From Allomyces arbusculus (lineage: Eukaryota; Blastocladiomycota; Blastocladiomycetes; Blastocladiales; Blastocladiaceae): a stretch of DNA of 64,000 nt. The position numbers and the translations under genes were made by a program. Of the stretch, positions 22,418 through 34,472 are shown piece after piece (the first letter of the stretch is position 1; each line of letters begins with the position of its first letter). The stretch spans positions 62,001 through 126,000 of the forward strand of contig JADHYV010000006.1 in NCBI GenBank assembly GCA_027604705.1, read 5' to 3'. Under the pieces are notes generated by a model. The model was not told where the DNA came from and did not search any database. It was given only the letters and a program-made list of their open reading frames with translations.

Positions 22418-23219
22418 ATGGCAACAGGATCAACCAACCAAAACGGCAATGAGTCAAGTCGGGAGGGTAAGTTGGACTGAGAACAAGCTGACGATTGCCC
22501 TCGTCTTTGCGTTTGTTCTCAAGTCGCGATTCTTTTCGTGTCGCCCTCGACCAACAACCAGCATCATGTCGAATAGGCCGACCGGATCCGCGGAAATTGA
22601 GCTCGACGCAGACGGCATTATGTGGGGCGACCGCAGGCGGTATTTCTCGGTGAGTGTGCTCCCGACCATCGCCTCTACGCGAAGCCATGAGCTGATTTTG
22701 CCATCATCATCACCAGAATGGCCATTTCGCCCATTGACGTCGTCAAGATCCGGCTCCAGGTCCGCTTTTGCGCTTCGCGCACTCTCCACCTTCCGGCAGG
22801 CTCATTCATTCCCACCCGCAATAGCTCCAACAACACCATTCCGTCGGCAGCGCACAAGTCAAGTACGCCAACTTTCTCGACGCGTGCCGCAAAATCGTGC
22901 GCGAAGAGGGCATCACCGCGTTCTGGAAAGGCAATATTCCCGCGGAACTGCTCTACCTCGTCTACGGCGGCGTGCAGTTTTGGTCCTATGCGCAAATCAA
23001 CACGCTCCTGCGTGAGCGCCAAGTATGTCGTTCTGTGCGGCCCGTTCGAGCTTGACCACCGTGACACTGACTTTTTTGTTCGCTTGCTAGGATGTGATTG
23101 GACCAACGGGGCAAAAGTACATTGCCGGTGCCGCGGCCGGCACGATTGCGACGGTCGCGTCGTACCCGTTTGACCTGATGCGCACGAGGTTCGCAATCCA
23201 GGCGTCGGGCCAGGCCAAG

Positions 23220-23267
<48 letters not shown>

Positions 23268-23837
23268 CTTCTTCTCTCAGCCCCGTCGCTGACCCTCCTG
23301 CGTCCATAGGTTTACCCCTCGGTCCTCCGCGCCATCTCCTCCATCTACCGCGCCGACGGCCTGCGCGGGTTCTACTCCGGCCTTGGCCCATCCATCACGC
23401 AAATCGTGCCGTACATGGGCCTCACATTTGGCGCGTACGAATCGCTTAAGCTCCTCTACCTCACGCACCTCCCCACCTCCTTCCACCCATGGGAGCCCAT
23501 GCTCTGCGGCGCGCTGGCCGGCACGCTGGCCAAACTCGGCGTCTACCCGTTCGACACGGTGCGCAAGCGCGTACAAGTCGTGCGCGGCCCGACGCACGCG
23601 TACGTCCTGGCCGTCGCGACCGCGCGGACGACGAGTGCAGTGCATGTCGCGCTCGATATGGCGCGGCGCGAAGGGGTGCGCGCGTTTTATCGCGGACTCG
23701 TGCCGGGTCTGGTAAAGGCGGGGCCGTCGTCGGCGGTCACGTTCTGGGCGTACGAGTGGGCGTCGGCGGTGTGTGGCCAGTGGAACAGATATTGGGCCGA
23801 AGAGGAGGAGGGGTGGAGGTGGCAGCAGCGCGTTTGA
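22418..23837 (+). CDS. TPC1: Mitochondrial thiamine pyrophosphate carrier (SLC25A19/Tpc1 type)
   Basis: Six exons (22418..22466, 22562..22649, 22717..22759, 22825..23022, 23091..23219, 23310..23837) give 344 residues. All three mitochondrial-carrier repeats are present with their signatures: SPIDVVKIRLQ, YPFDLMRTRF and YPFDTVRKRVQ. TPC-like features are YLVYGGVQFWSYAQ in repeat 1 and AGTLAKLGVYPFDTVRKR in repeat 3, compared with human SLC25A19 SGTISKLGVYPFD. It imports thiamine pyrophosphate across the mitochondrial inner membrane. The short first exon (MATGSTNQNGNESSRE) is required to keep the first helix (TQTALCGATAGGISR) in frame. The fifth intron contains a long CT microsatellite. Confidence 0.88.
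23222..23265 (+). repeat. (TC)n microsatellite inside an intron of the carrier gene
   Basis: About 22 uninterrupted CT/TC dinucleotides starting two bases after the 5' splice site (GTTCTCTC..) of intron 23220..23309. The tract supplies the pyrimidine-rich content of the intron. Confidence 0.95.
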
Positions 23838-24113
23838 GCGAGGAGCGGCGCGTGGGGAGAAGGGTGCCGCGAGAGAGAGGGCTGCGCGACAGAGCGAACG
23901 AGCGAGGGATTCCAGGCAGACAGTTTTTTTATCATTATATCCGTGTTTTTTTTGACTACGGTTGCTTGCGAGTGAAATGGCGGCCCGGATTGACGGAGCG
24001 GAGGGACGAGGGGGAGGGGGGGGGGGGGAGGGGAAAGCACGCGGGAGAAACGAGGAAAATGACAAATGGAATCTTTGAACAAACGCAATAAGACACCCAC
24101 ACCGCCGCGTGAC

Positions 24114-26109
24114 CTACTCAATCAAATACCTTGTCTCGCGCGTGCCATACGCCTGCGGCACGAGCTCGATCAGCGTATTCGATGGGATCTGTAGCCTCGG
24201 AATGTCCTAAACGTCCACGACATCGAAAACCGTCAGCATCGACACGCACCATTATTCCGACCGCTCGCCACCTGCAGAAAGTACACACCTTCTCGCCCAG
24301 ATCCATCAAGTAAGCATACAAGCACTGCAGCACCGTCTCATGCGCAATCACCAACACGTCCTCCTTCTCCCCCTCAAGTTCCAAAATCACATGCTCCATG
24401 CGCAGCGCCAGGTCGTGGTAGCTCTCGGACCGCGGGTACCGGTGATTGAACGGGTCTTTCACGTGCCGCGCATACTCTTCGGGGTACCTGCTGCGAATTT
24501 GCTCGTCGGACATGCCTTCGATCGCGCCCGGGTTCATTTGCACGAGCGGCGCCTTGGACGTGACGTATTCGGACGGGAAGAATTGCGCCGTCTGGTAGGA
24601 ACGGGAACGGGTCGAGGTGAAGATTTTGGGCGAGGCCGGGTGTCGGTTCGTGCGTGCGCGCAGGTTGGCGATGAAGCCAGGGAGTTTGCGCGCAAGGGAG
24701 AGGCCGTCGGCGTTGAGCGGCGCGTCGTCTTTGAAGCATGCGCCGGGGACAGATTCTCCGTTCTGATGGGGTGGAGAGGGGGAAGCGTGAGTCGGTACGG
24801 TGGCAGGGAGGAGCGAGCAGAACGAGCAAAGGGGAGCGGGCGTACCTTGAGCAGGTAGATCGTGCGCGGGCTAATGTGCAGGTTCATGAGAAACAGGACC
24901 ATGCGCGTTTGCAGGTAGCCCTTGACGTTCTGGCGATCGCAAAGGCGGTCAGACACGGTCCTCGTCATCAGAAACGATGGGCAACAGCGAAACACACATT
25001 GCACACGATATGCTCGCCGATATTTGACTCGATGCCCATGTTCATGACCTGCACAAACGACAAGCTCGAGTCGTTGATCGGCGTGTAGAACGGCGCGTGG
25101 ATGTTGATGCGACGCATAAAGTCGTCGAGCGCTACATGACCATCGTTGCCAAATATTTTCAGTACCATCCGTTCGTCCTTCCTCCACCACCCAGCGCCGC
25201 GTTGCAATCAGCGGGTAACGTACCCTTATCCTCGTCCCACCCTTCGTAATCCGGCATGTTCAGCTTGACCTCGCGCACATTGGCCTCGATCACATGCGGA
25301 ATCTCGCAAATCGTCTCGACAAAAATCACTTGCACGTTGAGCGGTGTCAACCGGTCGAGCAATTCGCGCCGCTTCTCCTCCATGATTGTCAGCGTCGAGT
25401 CGTAGATGCCGACTTGCCCGCCCGCGTCAAAGAACGAGAGCATGTCCTCGAACGCGGCCTGCGACGCGATGCGCCGCTTCTCGAGGGCTTCACGGTCGCC
25501 TACAATCCACCAATGCCGGAGATAAGCATCCCGCCCGTAAGGAAAAGAGGGGTGGGGGAAGTGAGTCGCGCGTACCCGGATCAAAGAACGAGTGCGGCAA
25601 GTTGGCGCCAAACAGCGTGCGCCGATAAGTGCCGATATTGTAGACCTCGGTCTTGACGCCGAGCCACCGAAGGTATCGGCATAGTTTCTTCGACATGTAG
25701 GTCTTGCCGCGCGCGGGCAGGCCGACGGGGACTATTTTCACCGCGGGGATGGTCAGCGATCATGACGCGCACATAGTCGCACCGCAGCGTGGCGTGGTAC
25801 CGATGCAAATGGTCCCGGCGTGGAACATGCGCCCTGGTGTTGGCGGCGGCGACGATTTCGAGTAGGGACATCCGAACCACCAGTTGGACGTGGATTCGTG
25901 GTCGAGCGGGAGCAGCGTCGCGTCGTCGACATGGCGGTAGGTCAGGGCGGTGATGGTCATGGTTGTGGACGAGCAAGGCCAAGCGAGCAAGAGGGAGGAA
26001 ATGGTCGTGATCCCGGTCAGTTGAAGGAACGTCGGCATGCACGCGCGGCAAGGTCGGGTCGTCGAGGATATTTGTACCGACCCGTGTCGGTCTTGTACAG
26101 GTGCGCCAT
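24114..26109 (-). CDS. 6-phosphofructo-2-kinase/fructose-2,6-bisphosphatase with a degenerate phosphatase site
   Basis: Eight exons (26082..26109, 25801..25833, 25576..25731, 25224..25499, 24998..25131, 24846..24929, 24289..24762, 24114..24206) close in phase to 425 residues. The kinase domain has GRMFHAG, Walker A VGLPARGKTYMSKKL, YNIGTYRR and GIYDSTLT. The phosphatase domain keeps the arginine in STRSRSYQTAQ, YPEEYARH and the second histidine in VIAHETVLQ. The motif that should read RHGES reads LLKNGES, so the nucleophilic histidine is asparagine. The protein probably makes but does not degrade fructose-2,6-bisphosphate, the activator of phosphofructokinase-1. Yeast Pfk26 likewise lacks this histidine. 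The first intron (~248 nt) is the longest in the window and could hide another exon. Confidence 0.93.
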
Positions 26110-26829
26110 GGTGCCGACGCGTCGTTTGGGCAAGAAAAAGCGGACTGCGCAATGACTCGCGGTCCGACTCGAGGCGCGTGTGTGCGCGTCCTTGACCGCC
26201 GGGTCGGTCGGAACACTATGCACAAGGCGGAGAACAGAACGACTGGGGCGAAACGTGTCCCCGTTGTGGCCAGCACCAACACGCGAGAGATGGTTCGCGG
26301 GGGAGCTGGTCGGTCGTGTTGGGCCCTTGCTCGAACTGGCACTGTTGTTGCTCCTGCTATCGACGTTCTCGGAGACAGGCGACACAAATGATGCTGCTGG
26401 AATCAGACGTGTGCTGCCGTCACGGTTCCTGCCTTGCTGCGCGTGCGGCGAACTGCGGCGCGGCGTGTTGATCCAAGAACGAGGTGCTGAAGGGTGGTGC
26501 AGCTGCAGTGCTAAATGTTGGAGAGGGGGTCGAACACAGGACAAGCCAAGGGAAGTGAACGTCAAGCACGACGTCGTGTCCAACGTTGCAGCACAAGATG
26601 AGCACCACGCGACGCGACGCCCCAGATTGCCAGATTGCGGGGAAGCCCAAACGCTGTCATTATCACGTGGCTTGCAGCACAAGATACTTGAGATAAAAAT
26701 GTGGATTTGGGCATCTGCTGTCGGCCTGGCACCGGCCTGCTGGTCAGCTTTATTCTGGAAATATCGGCCAGCATGACGACGACGAGCCGCTTGTGCCGAT
26801 GTCCTCCCCTGCTCACCCGCGCCGTGCGC
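26110..26829. other. Intergenic region
   Basis: 720 bp between the start of the PFK-2 gene and the end of the zinc-knuckle gene, both on the minus strand. It is the likely PFK-2 promoter. No supported gene or clear motif was found. Confidence 0.4.
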
Positions 26830-29140
26830 TCACGTCGCGCGTGGATACTTCCTCGTATTCCCCCCACCTCCTCTCCCAAACCCACCAGCTCCAAACCCTC
26901 CCCGTCCACCTCCCGACGGTGGTGGCGGCGCCGGGGACGAGTGCCTGCGTGGCGGTCCACCGACCATAATCCCGCCGCGCGGTGCGTACCCACCGCGCCC
27001 GCGTCCGCCGCTCCACGGCGGCGGCGTACCGCTATGTCGCACGGGCGGTGTGCCGCTGCGCGGGAAGTTGGACGGCGGCGGGCGCCGGTGCGTCGGTGGG
27101 GGTGGGAGCTGCGGGTTCGACGGGGTCGATGCCCGCGACGACTGGTTGTGGGAGCTGTACCGCCCGCCGCGGTAGCTGCCGTTGTTTTGGTGTAACTGGT
27201 GGTGCGGTTGGTGCGACGCGTGCGACGCGTGCGATCGCGATTTCGGGCGGTGCACGGGCTCGTCCGCGTCAGACGCGAACGTAATCGGTTCGAGTGTGCG
27301 CGTAGCTGGTAGTGTCGCGCGGTCGATCACGGTCGCTTGCCGCGCGAGCAGCGGCATGTCGGACCACGGCGACTGCAGCGGGAGGTTGGGCCAGGTGCGT
27401 GTCGCGCCGCACTCTTCGAATAGGTGCGTGTTGCCGCACGCCGAGCAGTCCTTGTTCTGCAGCTTGCGGGGCTAGACGAGGGGAAGTGCGAGGTCAAGAG
27501 TCATTCCGGAAATGCACGGGTGTAGAAGGGAGGGAGGGAGCGCACCTTGCTGGGCGTGTCCGGGCGAATGTACACGCGCCATATCCTTGGGCAAAACTGC
27601 GCTTCGTGCGACGGCAGCTGCGGGCACTTGTCGCACACCGAGTCTTTCCTCTTGACGGGGCAGACCTGGATCGGGCAAAAATTTGGAAGTGAGCCTTTGA
27701 AAGCGCAGTGGAAATTCGTACCCGAAAGATCGCGCACGCACCTCGCCGGGACCGTGCGCCGGTAAACGACACTTGTTGCACACGTGCATGCTGTTCATCA
27801 TCGGGCACTGCTCCGTGATGTGATCGTCGACCTTGAAGCACGAGGAGCACTGATCAAGCAGCGGCGTAGTGTCAGCAAACAGGACGAAGACCAGGAGCAC
27901 AAAAGGCAGAAGCGCACGCGTATCACCGGGCACTTGGTCTTGTGAAACCGGTGGCAGCGTAAACACGGCAGCTCGACGGGATTGCGTCGGTCATGGCGGC
28001 CAGGCCGTGCTGGGCGGTCAAAGATGGATTCGCCCGACTTGAGCCAGTATCGGCTCTTGCTCTGCCGACGGCACACGAACCCAGCATTAGTCGACGCACA
28101 ACCGAGCCTTGCGGGAACATGCGCGCGCGTCATGTACCGAGTACTTCTTATCGTCCAAGTGATCAAAGTTCTCGGTCGCGAGATGGTCGCCGTCATCGAC
28201 CGCGTCCTCGCCCTCGTCAATCTCGTGGTAGACAAATTCGGACCCGGGCTCCGACTCGGACTCGTACCCGGACGAGGATCCAGAGCCGGACGACGACGAT
28301 CGTGATGACGACCTCGTCTCGGAAATCTCGTTTTCGTCGTCGTCGTCGCTATCGCCCTCGTCGTCGATGCCGTCGAGAACAATCATCCCATCTTCTTCCT
28401 CCTCTTCGGGTTCATCAGGCTCCGAGTCTGGAACATCCTCATCGTGCTCGACAGGCTCGCGGCGCGCCGACGGCCGCGACTGCCGCCTCGTCTCCGCTTC
28501 AACGTCGTCGTTGCCGCGATCGCTCTCGTCGCTGCTGCTGCTGTCCGAGTCAGAATTGAGCACAATCACATCGGTCACGGTCCCACGCGCGGCCCCGCGG
28601 CGGGTGCCGGTGTACCGCGACTCGTCGTCGGCGTCCTCGTCGTCGTTGTTGTCGTTGAACGCGTCCTTGAGCGCAATATTCATGGGCCCATTTTCCAACA
28701 TCGTCGGCGTGCGTGGCCGTGGTGGTGCTGGCGGCAGCGGGCTGCTGGGCGCCGCCAATCGCCGTCGCTTTGCCTGGCGGTCGCCGTCGCCGTCGGTGAG
28801 CGCCGCGGGGGCACTGCGGCGCGACCGGCGCACACTGTCGCCGTTGGAACTGGTGGACGTGCGCGACGCCGGTCTCCGCGTCTCGGCGAGCCGGAACGAC
28901 TTGACAGGCACGTAGTGCAGCCGCGCAAGTGCAGCTTCCTCGGTCTCCGAGTCGATGTCACTGGATCGCGTGCACCCAGCGGGATCAGTGATCGCAACAC
29001 GGGAGCGAGCGGGCGGCAGAGACGCACCGGTCGTCGGCGTCGGGCGGGGCAGAGGCGGCTATCGGGTCTGTGTCCATTTCGGAGGCGGATCCGGCGCCGC
29101 CGTACATGAGCTGGTCGTAGTGGTCGGCGTCGTCGTCCAT
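26830..29140 (-). CDS. Zinc-knuckle protein, Air1/Air2/ZCCHC7-like
   Basis: Six exons (29028..29140, 28138..28960, 27927..28061, 27742..27849, 27546..27665, 26830..27471) give 646 residues. The first ~300 are acidic and Ser-rich (EEEEEDGMIVLDGIDDEG). Short exons then carry successive Cys-His clusters: CLRCHRFHKTKC, CSSCFKVDDHITEQC, CNKCRLPAHGPG, CDKCPQLPSHEAQFC and CSACGNTHLFEEC. The last ~180 residues are RGG/Gly/Pro-rich (GGRGRGGYAPRGG, FGAGGFGRGGGG). Five knuckles between an acidic head and an RG-rich tail match Air1/2 and ZCCHC7, RNA-binding subunits of the TRAMP complex that feeds nuclear RNAs to the exosome. A few knuckles have unusual spacing, so TRAMP membership is inferred. Confidence 0.8.
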
Positions 29141-29817
29141 GGTTGTTGGCGCCAGGTTGAATGGGGTTGCGGCAAGTCGTTGGGGTGGTCGTGGTTGGTG
29201 GAATTGAATTTGATGGCGCGACAGATCACACTCAACTTGATTTGCGGGCGAGAGAGAGAACGGTGGTTTGCGCGCGAATTGTGTGTGATCAAGTCACATG
29301 CGCTCATATGCGCCGGTGCCAAAGGCAACTATTGACGTCCCGCGCCAGAGACGCGTCTCGCAGACCGGTGCGGCAGCTCTGATCTGCAAGTTGCTATGTA
29401 GAGAACTAGATTGAATTCTTGCATTACGTGCAGTGTCCTTGCTTTGATGGAGACAAGCCAAAAGAGCAAAAACTGCGTTCTGGCCCACCCTGGACGGCCG
29501 GCCCCGCGTACTTGTACCTACCGGCCTGCCTGGACATGCCGGCAGTTTTCGCATGTCCTTTTCCAGTTTGCAACTTGTGGGCGCTCTCGATGACGATGGC
29601 TGCCCCACCGGCCTGCCGCTGCAGAAACCACCTCGAAAAACTGTGTTTCCGTTGTCATGCGTGTTCACGTGTGAGGTATCCAACCGGTTTCGTTGTGGTT
29701 TGGCCACCATTGGTCCAAGAAGTGCGAAGCTGGCGCAGCAATCCGTTCCTCCAACGCGACGCCTTGGTTCCGTCGATAACCACTTGCAATACCCTCGGCA
29801 ACCCATTTGCGAACGCC
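29141..29817. promoter_or_regulatory. Divergent promoter region
   Basis: 677 bp between two divergent start codons (29140 minus, 29818 plus). No clear TATA box or gene was seen. Confidence 0.4.
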
Positions 29818-32774
29818 ATGGACGACGACAACTCGTGGGACGAAGATATTGATGCCATTCTCAACTCGGGCACCGACCTCGCCCCGTCCTCGACCAAGCC
29901 AACCACTGCCTCGGGAGCCTCGCTCTCGGCAGCACCTCCCGTCCCTGCTTTTGTACCAGCTTCCGCACCTTCTCCACCCGCTCCAACGTCGGGACTCTCG
30001 CTCTTTGGCGGTGTCGGCAGTGGCAACGGCGCAAATGCATTTCCAGCCTTTGGCGCTCCCGCCGCCAACGCACCCGCAAAACCGGCCCTCTCGCTGTTTG
30101 GCGATCCGACACCCGCACCTGCACCCGGCCTCTCGCTTTTCGGCGGTAACGATGCGCCCGCACCTGCACCCGCTCGCTCCCTCTTTGCCGACACTGACGG
30201 CCTCGGTGCCCTCGGCGGCCCCGCCGCCATTGCCAGCGGGACGCGCGGGTCGCGTCGGTCATCGATTCTGTCCATGACCACGACCTCGGGCCCGACCACC
30301 AGTTCCGACGACCACAGCGATATTCTCAACCTGCTCGGTGGCGGAGGGTCGCCTGTCGCGCCACGACGAGATCTGTTCGATCCGCCGGCTCCAGCTGCTG
30401 TTGCTGCTGCTGCACCCGCCCCAGTAGCTGCGCCGACCGCATCGATTCCACCCGCGAATGGTGGTGGAGGCGCGGTGCGTCCGCCGTCACCCGCCAAGTC
30501 GGCAACGACAATGGGCGGTGGTGACGACGACGTGTCGCTGCCGGATTTCTTGCAGGAGGCCGGGTCAAGGCCGCGACGGAGGCGGATCATATCGGGGACG
30601 AGTGATGCGCCGCCTGTTGCTGCTGCCGATCCTGTTGGGCTGGGAATCGGTGCAGGTGCACCGACACCCCTGACGGATCCGTTGGCGGCGCTGTTTGGTC
30701 CCAAGCCGAAACTCGCGCAACCACCACCGCCTGTGATGCAACAACCGTCGGGCACGGACCTGGGTGGCGCGGATGTCGGTGCGCAAGATCCACTCATGGG
30801 TCTGCTTCGAGGCCGTGCTGCGAGGCGAGCGGGCGGTGCTGCAATGGTATCTGACCCGGTGCCTGCTACGCAGCCGCCGCCGCCGCAACCACCAGCTCCC
30901 GCTCCCGTGCTCGAAGTTCCGGCTCCAACAGTACAGCAGCAGCAAGCGCTCGACCCGCTCGCGTTCTTGCCTCGAGGAGGGAGCGGGCAGGGTCGACGCA
31001 AGGATCCGCCAGCACCCGCAGCTGTTGTCGCGCCTGGTTCGTCTCATTTCCTTACGCAATCCTGTGCCGAATCCTCGTTTTCTCGCTTACCTTTCACCTT
31101 CCAGCACCCGTCGCACTCGTACCGCCCGTTCCTGCACCCGCTGTTCTCCCCGCAGCCGCCGCTCCGCCCCATCTGACGCGCAGCACCGATGCCGACCTCG
31201 CCCGGATCGGCGCGCTCGAGACCGAACTTGCCACGTTACGCGACGCCAACACCGACCTCACGTCCAAACTCGCCGCACTCGAAATGCAACTCGCCGACAC
31301 GCGCACCGCGCACTCCACGGAGCTTGCTACCCTCACTCAAACCCACGCTGCGGAACTCGCCAAGTTCGCCGATACTCACGCGGCCGAGCTCGCGAAACTC
31401 ACCGCGACCCACACCGCCGACCTCGCCGCGCGCGACGCCGCACACGCTGCCGCCATCGACGCGCTTAAATCCAGCTACGCCGCGTCCGACACCGTCGCCA
31501 CCTCGGCCGCGCAACTCCAGACCCTCGTCGCGACCGTTGCCAAGAACGAGGCCGCCGTCCGCGCCGTGCAGTCCGCACAAGTCGCGTCGCTCGACGACCG
31601 CGAATCCGCACTCACCGCGCGCGAGGCGGTCGTTGCGCAATTGCAGGAACAACTGCAGGCCGAATTGGCCGCACTCGCCACCGAGCGCGAGGGATTACAG
31701 TGCGCGACCGACCAACTCGCGAGTTCCGCGCGGGATATGGCGAAACACGAGGCCGACATGCGCGCGTTCCTGGACGCCGAGAAAGTCCGGGTGCGGGACG
31801 ACCAAGCCGCGGTCGAGGTGGCGAGGCGTGCGGCGATGGCGGCGGTGGAAGTGGCCCGCGCGGAAGTCGAGGCGATGCGGGAGAAACTCGAGGCCGCGCG
31901 CGTTGAGCAATCCCGTGCGGTGGACACGGACCGGCGCGCGGTCGCAAACGAGCGCGCGAGGGTGGAGAAGTGGGCGCAGGAAGTCGAGGCGATACAGGCT
32001 GCAGCTGCGGCGAAACGCGCCGAGGACGAGCGGCTGGCGAATGAGGTCGCCCAGTATGTGGCCACAGAACGGCGCGACTTGGCTCGGCGTGCGGAACAGG
32101 TGGTCAGGGACGAGTTGAGGGTTGCGGCGGAGCGGCAGCGCGTGGAGTTGGAGCGGACGCGGGTCAAGGTCGAGACTGACGCGTTGGTTCAGCACCGTGC
32201 GGAAGTGCAGGCGATGGTGGATGAAGGGCGTGCGCATTATGAGCGTGCTGCGCACGAGCGGCAGCGCGTGCAGTTGTTGAATGTCGAGGTGATGCAGGTC
32301 AAGGCGACGCACGCGAGTGTGCAGGAGCAGCTGGAGAAGGAGCGTGAGCGGCTCGCGAGGGAGTGGACGGCGATTCAGAAGGAGCGCAAGCAGCTGGAAA
32401 AGGAGCAGGAGGAGTTGACGGCGCGCGTGCTCTCGGATAAGGGGACGGCTGCGCAGCCACAACCGGGGCTCGAGCCGGGCGAGCAGCCGTGTTGGGTACG
32501 CGCGAGTGTTACTGTCGTCCTTGCATGGATGAGTTGACTGACGATATCGGTCGTGCAGGTTCCACCTGCTCTGGACGAGCCGCAACCACACTACCTTGCG
32601 GCCTCGCATGAGATCGATGACCACATTCTCTCGGAATGCCGACCGCGGATCCAATATGTACGTGGCCGCCGTCCTCGCTTTGCTCTGTCTCGTCCATTCG
32701 GCTCACGCGTTCCACCCCCTCAGGTGTCCCGCCGCCGCGCTCAAGGCACCTACTCGCCGTTTTACGGCCACTGA
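29818..32774 (+). CDS. Long coiled-coil protein with repeated SLFG motifs, tentatively FBF1-like
   Basis: Exons 29818..31036, 31105..32495, 32559..32657 and 32724..32774 give 919 residues. The N-terminus is acidic (MDDDNSWDEDIDAIL). Four LSLFGG/SLFAD-type repeats lie in Pro/Ala-rich disorder, then DPLMGLLRGR and DPLAFLPRGG. From residue ~430 to ~870 there is one continuous Ala/Glu/Arg coiled coil. The tail contains DEPQPHYLAASHEIDD. The layout, a disordered head with short DPL-type motifs and a C-terminal coiled coil, resembles FBF1, a ciliary transition-fibre protein of flagellated cells. That is resemblance of layout, not proven homology. The last 66-nt intron is in frame and stop-free, so it may be retained in some transcripts. 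Confidence 0.72.
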
Positions 32775-32924
32775 CGCCAATTGTGGAGGACTGGCCGCGT
32801 ACTTTTTGCACAATTACAAACTGACTGGTTTTGCTGTACAAAATTAACCTACGAACTGAAAATGCGGGGCGAAAATATTCTACATGACACGGTCCGACAC
32901 ACCCAAAATAACGAACGACGACCC

Positions 32925-34472
32925 TTATGCCGAATACGAATCGCGGCGCAGCATGTGCACCTGCTCGATCGCCTCGTCCGGATCGTCGCGGAAATAAATG
33001 AAGTGGCCCTGGAGCGCGGCCATACTCGGGCGCCAACCCTCGACCCCTCCCTCCTTTTGCAATGCGTCCACGAAACGGTCGGCCTTGGCGTCGTCGTCGT
33101 AGAACTTGGCAAACAGCCGGCGCACCTGCGCGTCCGACGGCCAGTCGACGAGCACTTTCACGTCGACGCGACCCGGCCGGATCAGTGCCGGGTCGAGTCG
33201 GTCAATGTGGTTGGTGGTCATGAAAATGAGCCGCTCCTCGGCGGCGGCGACACCGTCGAGCGCGTTGAGCAGACCCGAGAAGGTTACCCCCGAAACGTAG
33301 CCCTGGTCGTTGGTCTGTGACCGCTTGTTGAAGGCGGCGTCGGCGTCCTCGAGCAGCAGGATGCTCCGGTTCGGCATGACGGTCATGAGATGGTTGAGAC
33401 TGCAAAAGCGGGTGGAGAAGAGTCGCTAGTTTCAGCGGTGGAGCAATGGAGAGTTGGGCGTGGAGACGTACCGGTCGTCGGTCAGGCCGCGCTCGCTCAA
33501 GTTGAGAATGCAAATATTGTATTCGAGCTCACCCGCAAGCGCCTGGATGAATGACGACTTGCCGCTGCCGGGCGAGCCGTAAAGAAGGTATCCGCGACGA
33601 TACGGGATGCCTAATCCAGCCCAAACTGATGGTCAATTCCGAAATGGAGAGCGAGCAACCGTGTCCATGGTATCAAACGCACCTCGCTCGTTGTACCACT
33701 TCCAGTTGTCGAGGAACCGGCGCACGTCCTGCAAAATGCGCTCGCTGATGCCGTCGTCGAGCACGACACTGGAAATGGGCCGCTTTTTCCTTGGCTGGCC
33801 AAAGGGCCGCCACTCCGGGCCGTACGACGTGTAGATGACCGTCTTGCCGGCCTGCGCTGAGAGCGCGTGCTCCTTGGCGTCCTTGAGAAACGCCGGGAAC
33901 AGGTGCGCGTCGCGGCGGAGCGTCGTAATGGTCACGGTCTCCCACGGCGCCGCGTTTTGCAGGTCAATCATCTTCGTATCGCGCTGGCGGTTGATCTACA
34001 GCGAACACGTTGTGGTCAGAGGGTAGACAATTATGCAAACGCTGTTCAGCACAGCGTCGAGCAACAACATGGTACTCACCATCATCCACGCGCCCTGATA
34101 CTTGATCCAATGGCTCCCGATGCCCGGCACCATCGTGAACTGCGTCGTGGCCGCGCCATTGTCGTGCTGCCGGAACGACGTTTCCACAGACAATTGGTGC
34201 GACCGCGGGCGCCACTTGGTCAACCACGATGCCTTGGTCGCCTCCTCCGACACGGTCATGGACTGCTCGACGGTCGTGAGCCAGTGCAGCGCCCACGCAT
34301 ACGACTTGTCCTTGGACGGGATCTCGAGCGTGACGAGCAGGCGCCGGCGTAACAGGGCTGCGCCATGGATCGTCGACTTGCGCGCAATGGCCGCGAGGGT
34401 GCCCAGGCCAAACAGGCCGAACCCGGCCGAGAAGTAGGGGTTGTCGCCGAGCGTCTGGAGAGCCGCTTCCAT
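32925..34472 (-). CDS. BCS1: Mitochondrial AAA translocase BCS1
   Basis: Four exons (34080..34472, 33683..33995, 33472..33610, 32925..33399) give 439 residues. The BCS1 N-terminus is complete: a membrane anchor region [20 protein letters not shown], then the BCS1-specific domain ([52 protein letters not shown]). The AAA module has Walker [12 protein letters not shown], Walker [13 protein letters not shown], sensor FMTTNH and arginine finger region [13 protein letters not shown]1 moves the folded Rieske protein across the inner membrane for complex III assembly. The ATG at 34472 matches the start of family members; a GTG two codons upstream was rejected. All introns are 72-84 nt. Confidence 0.96.
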
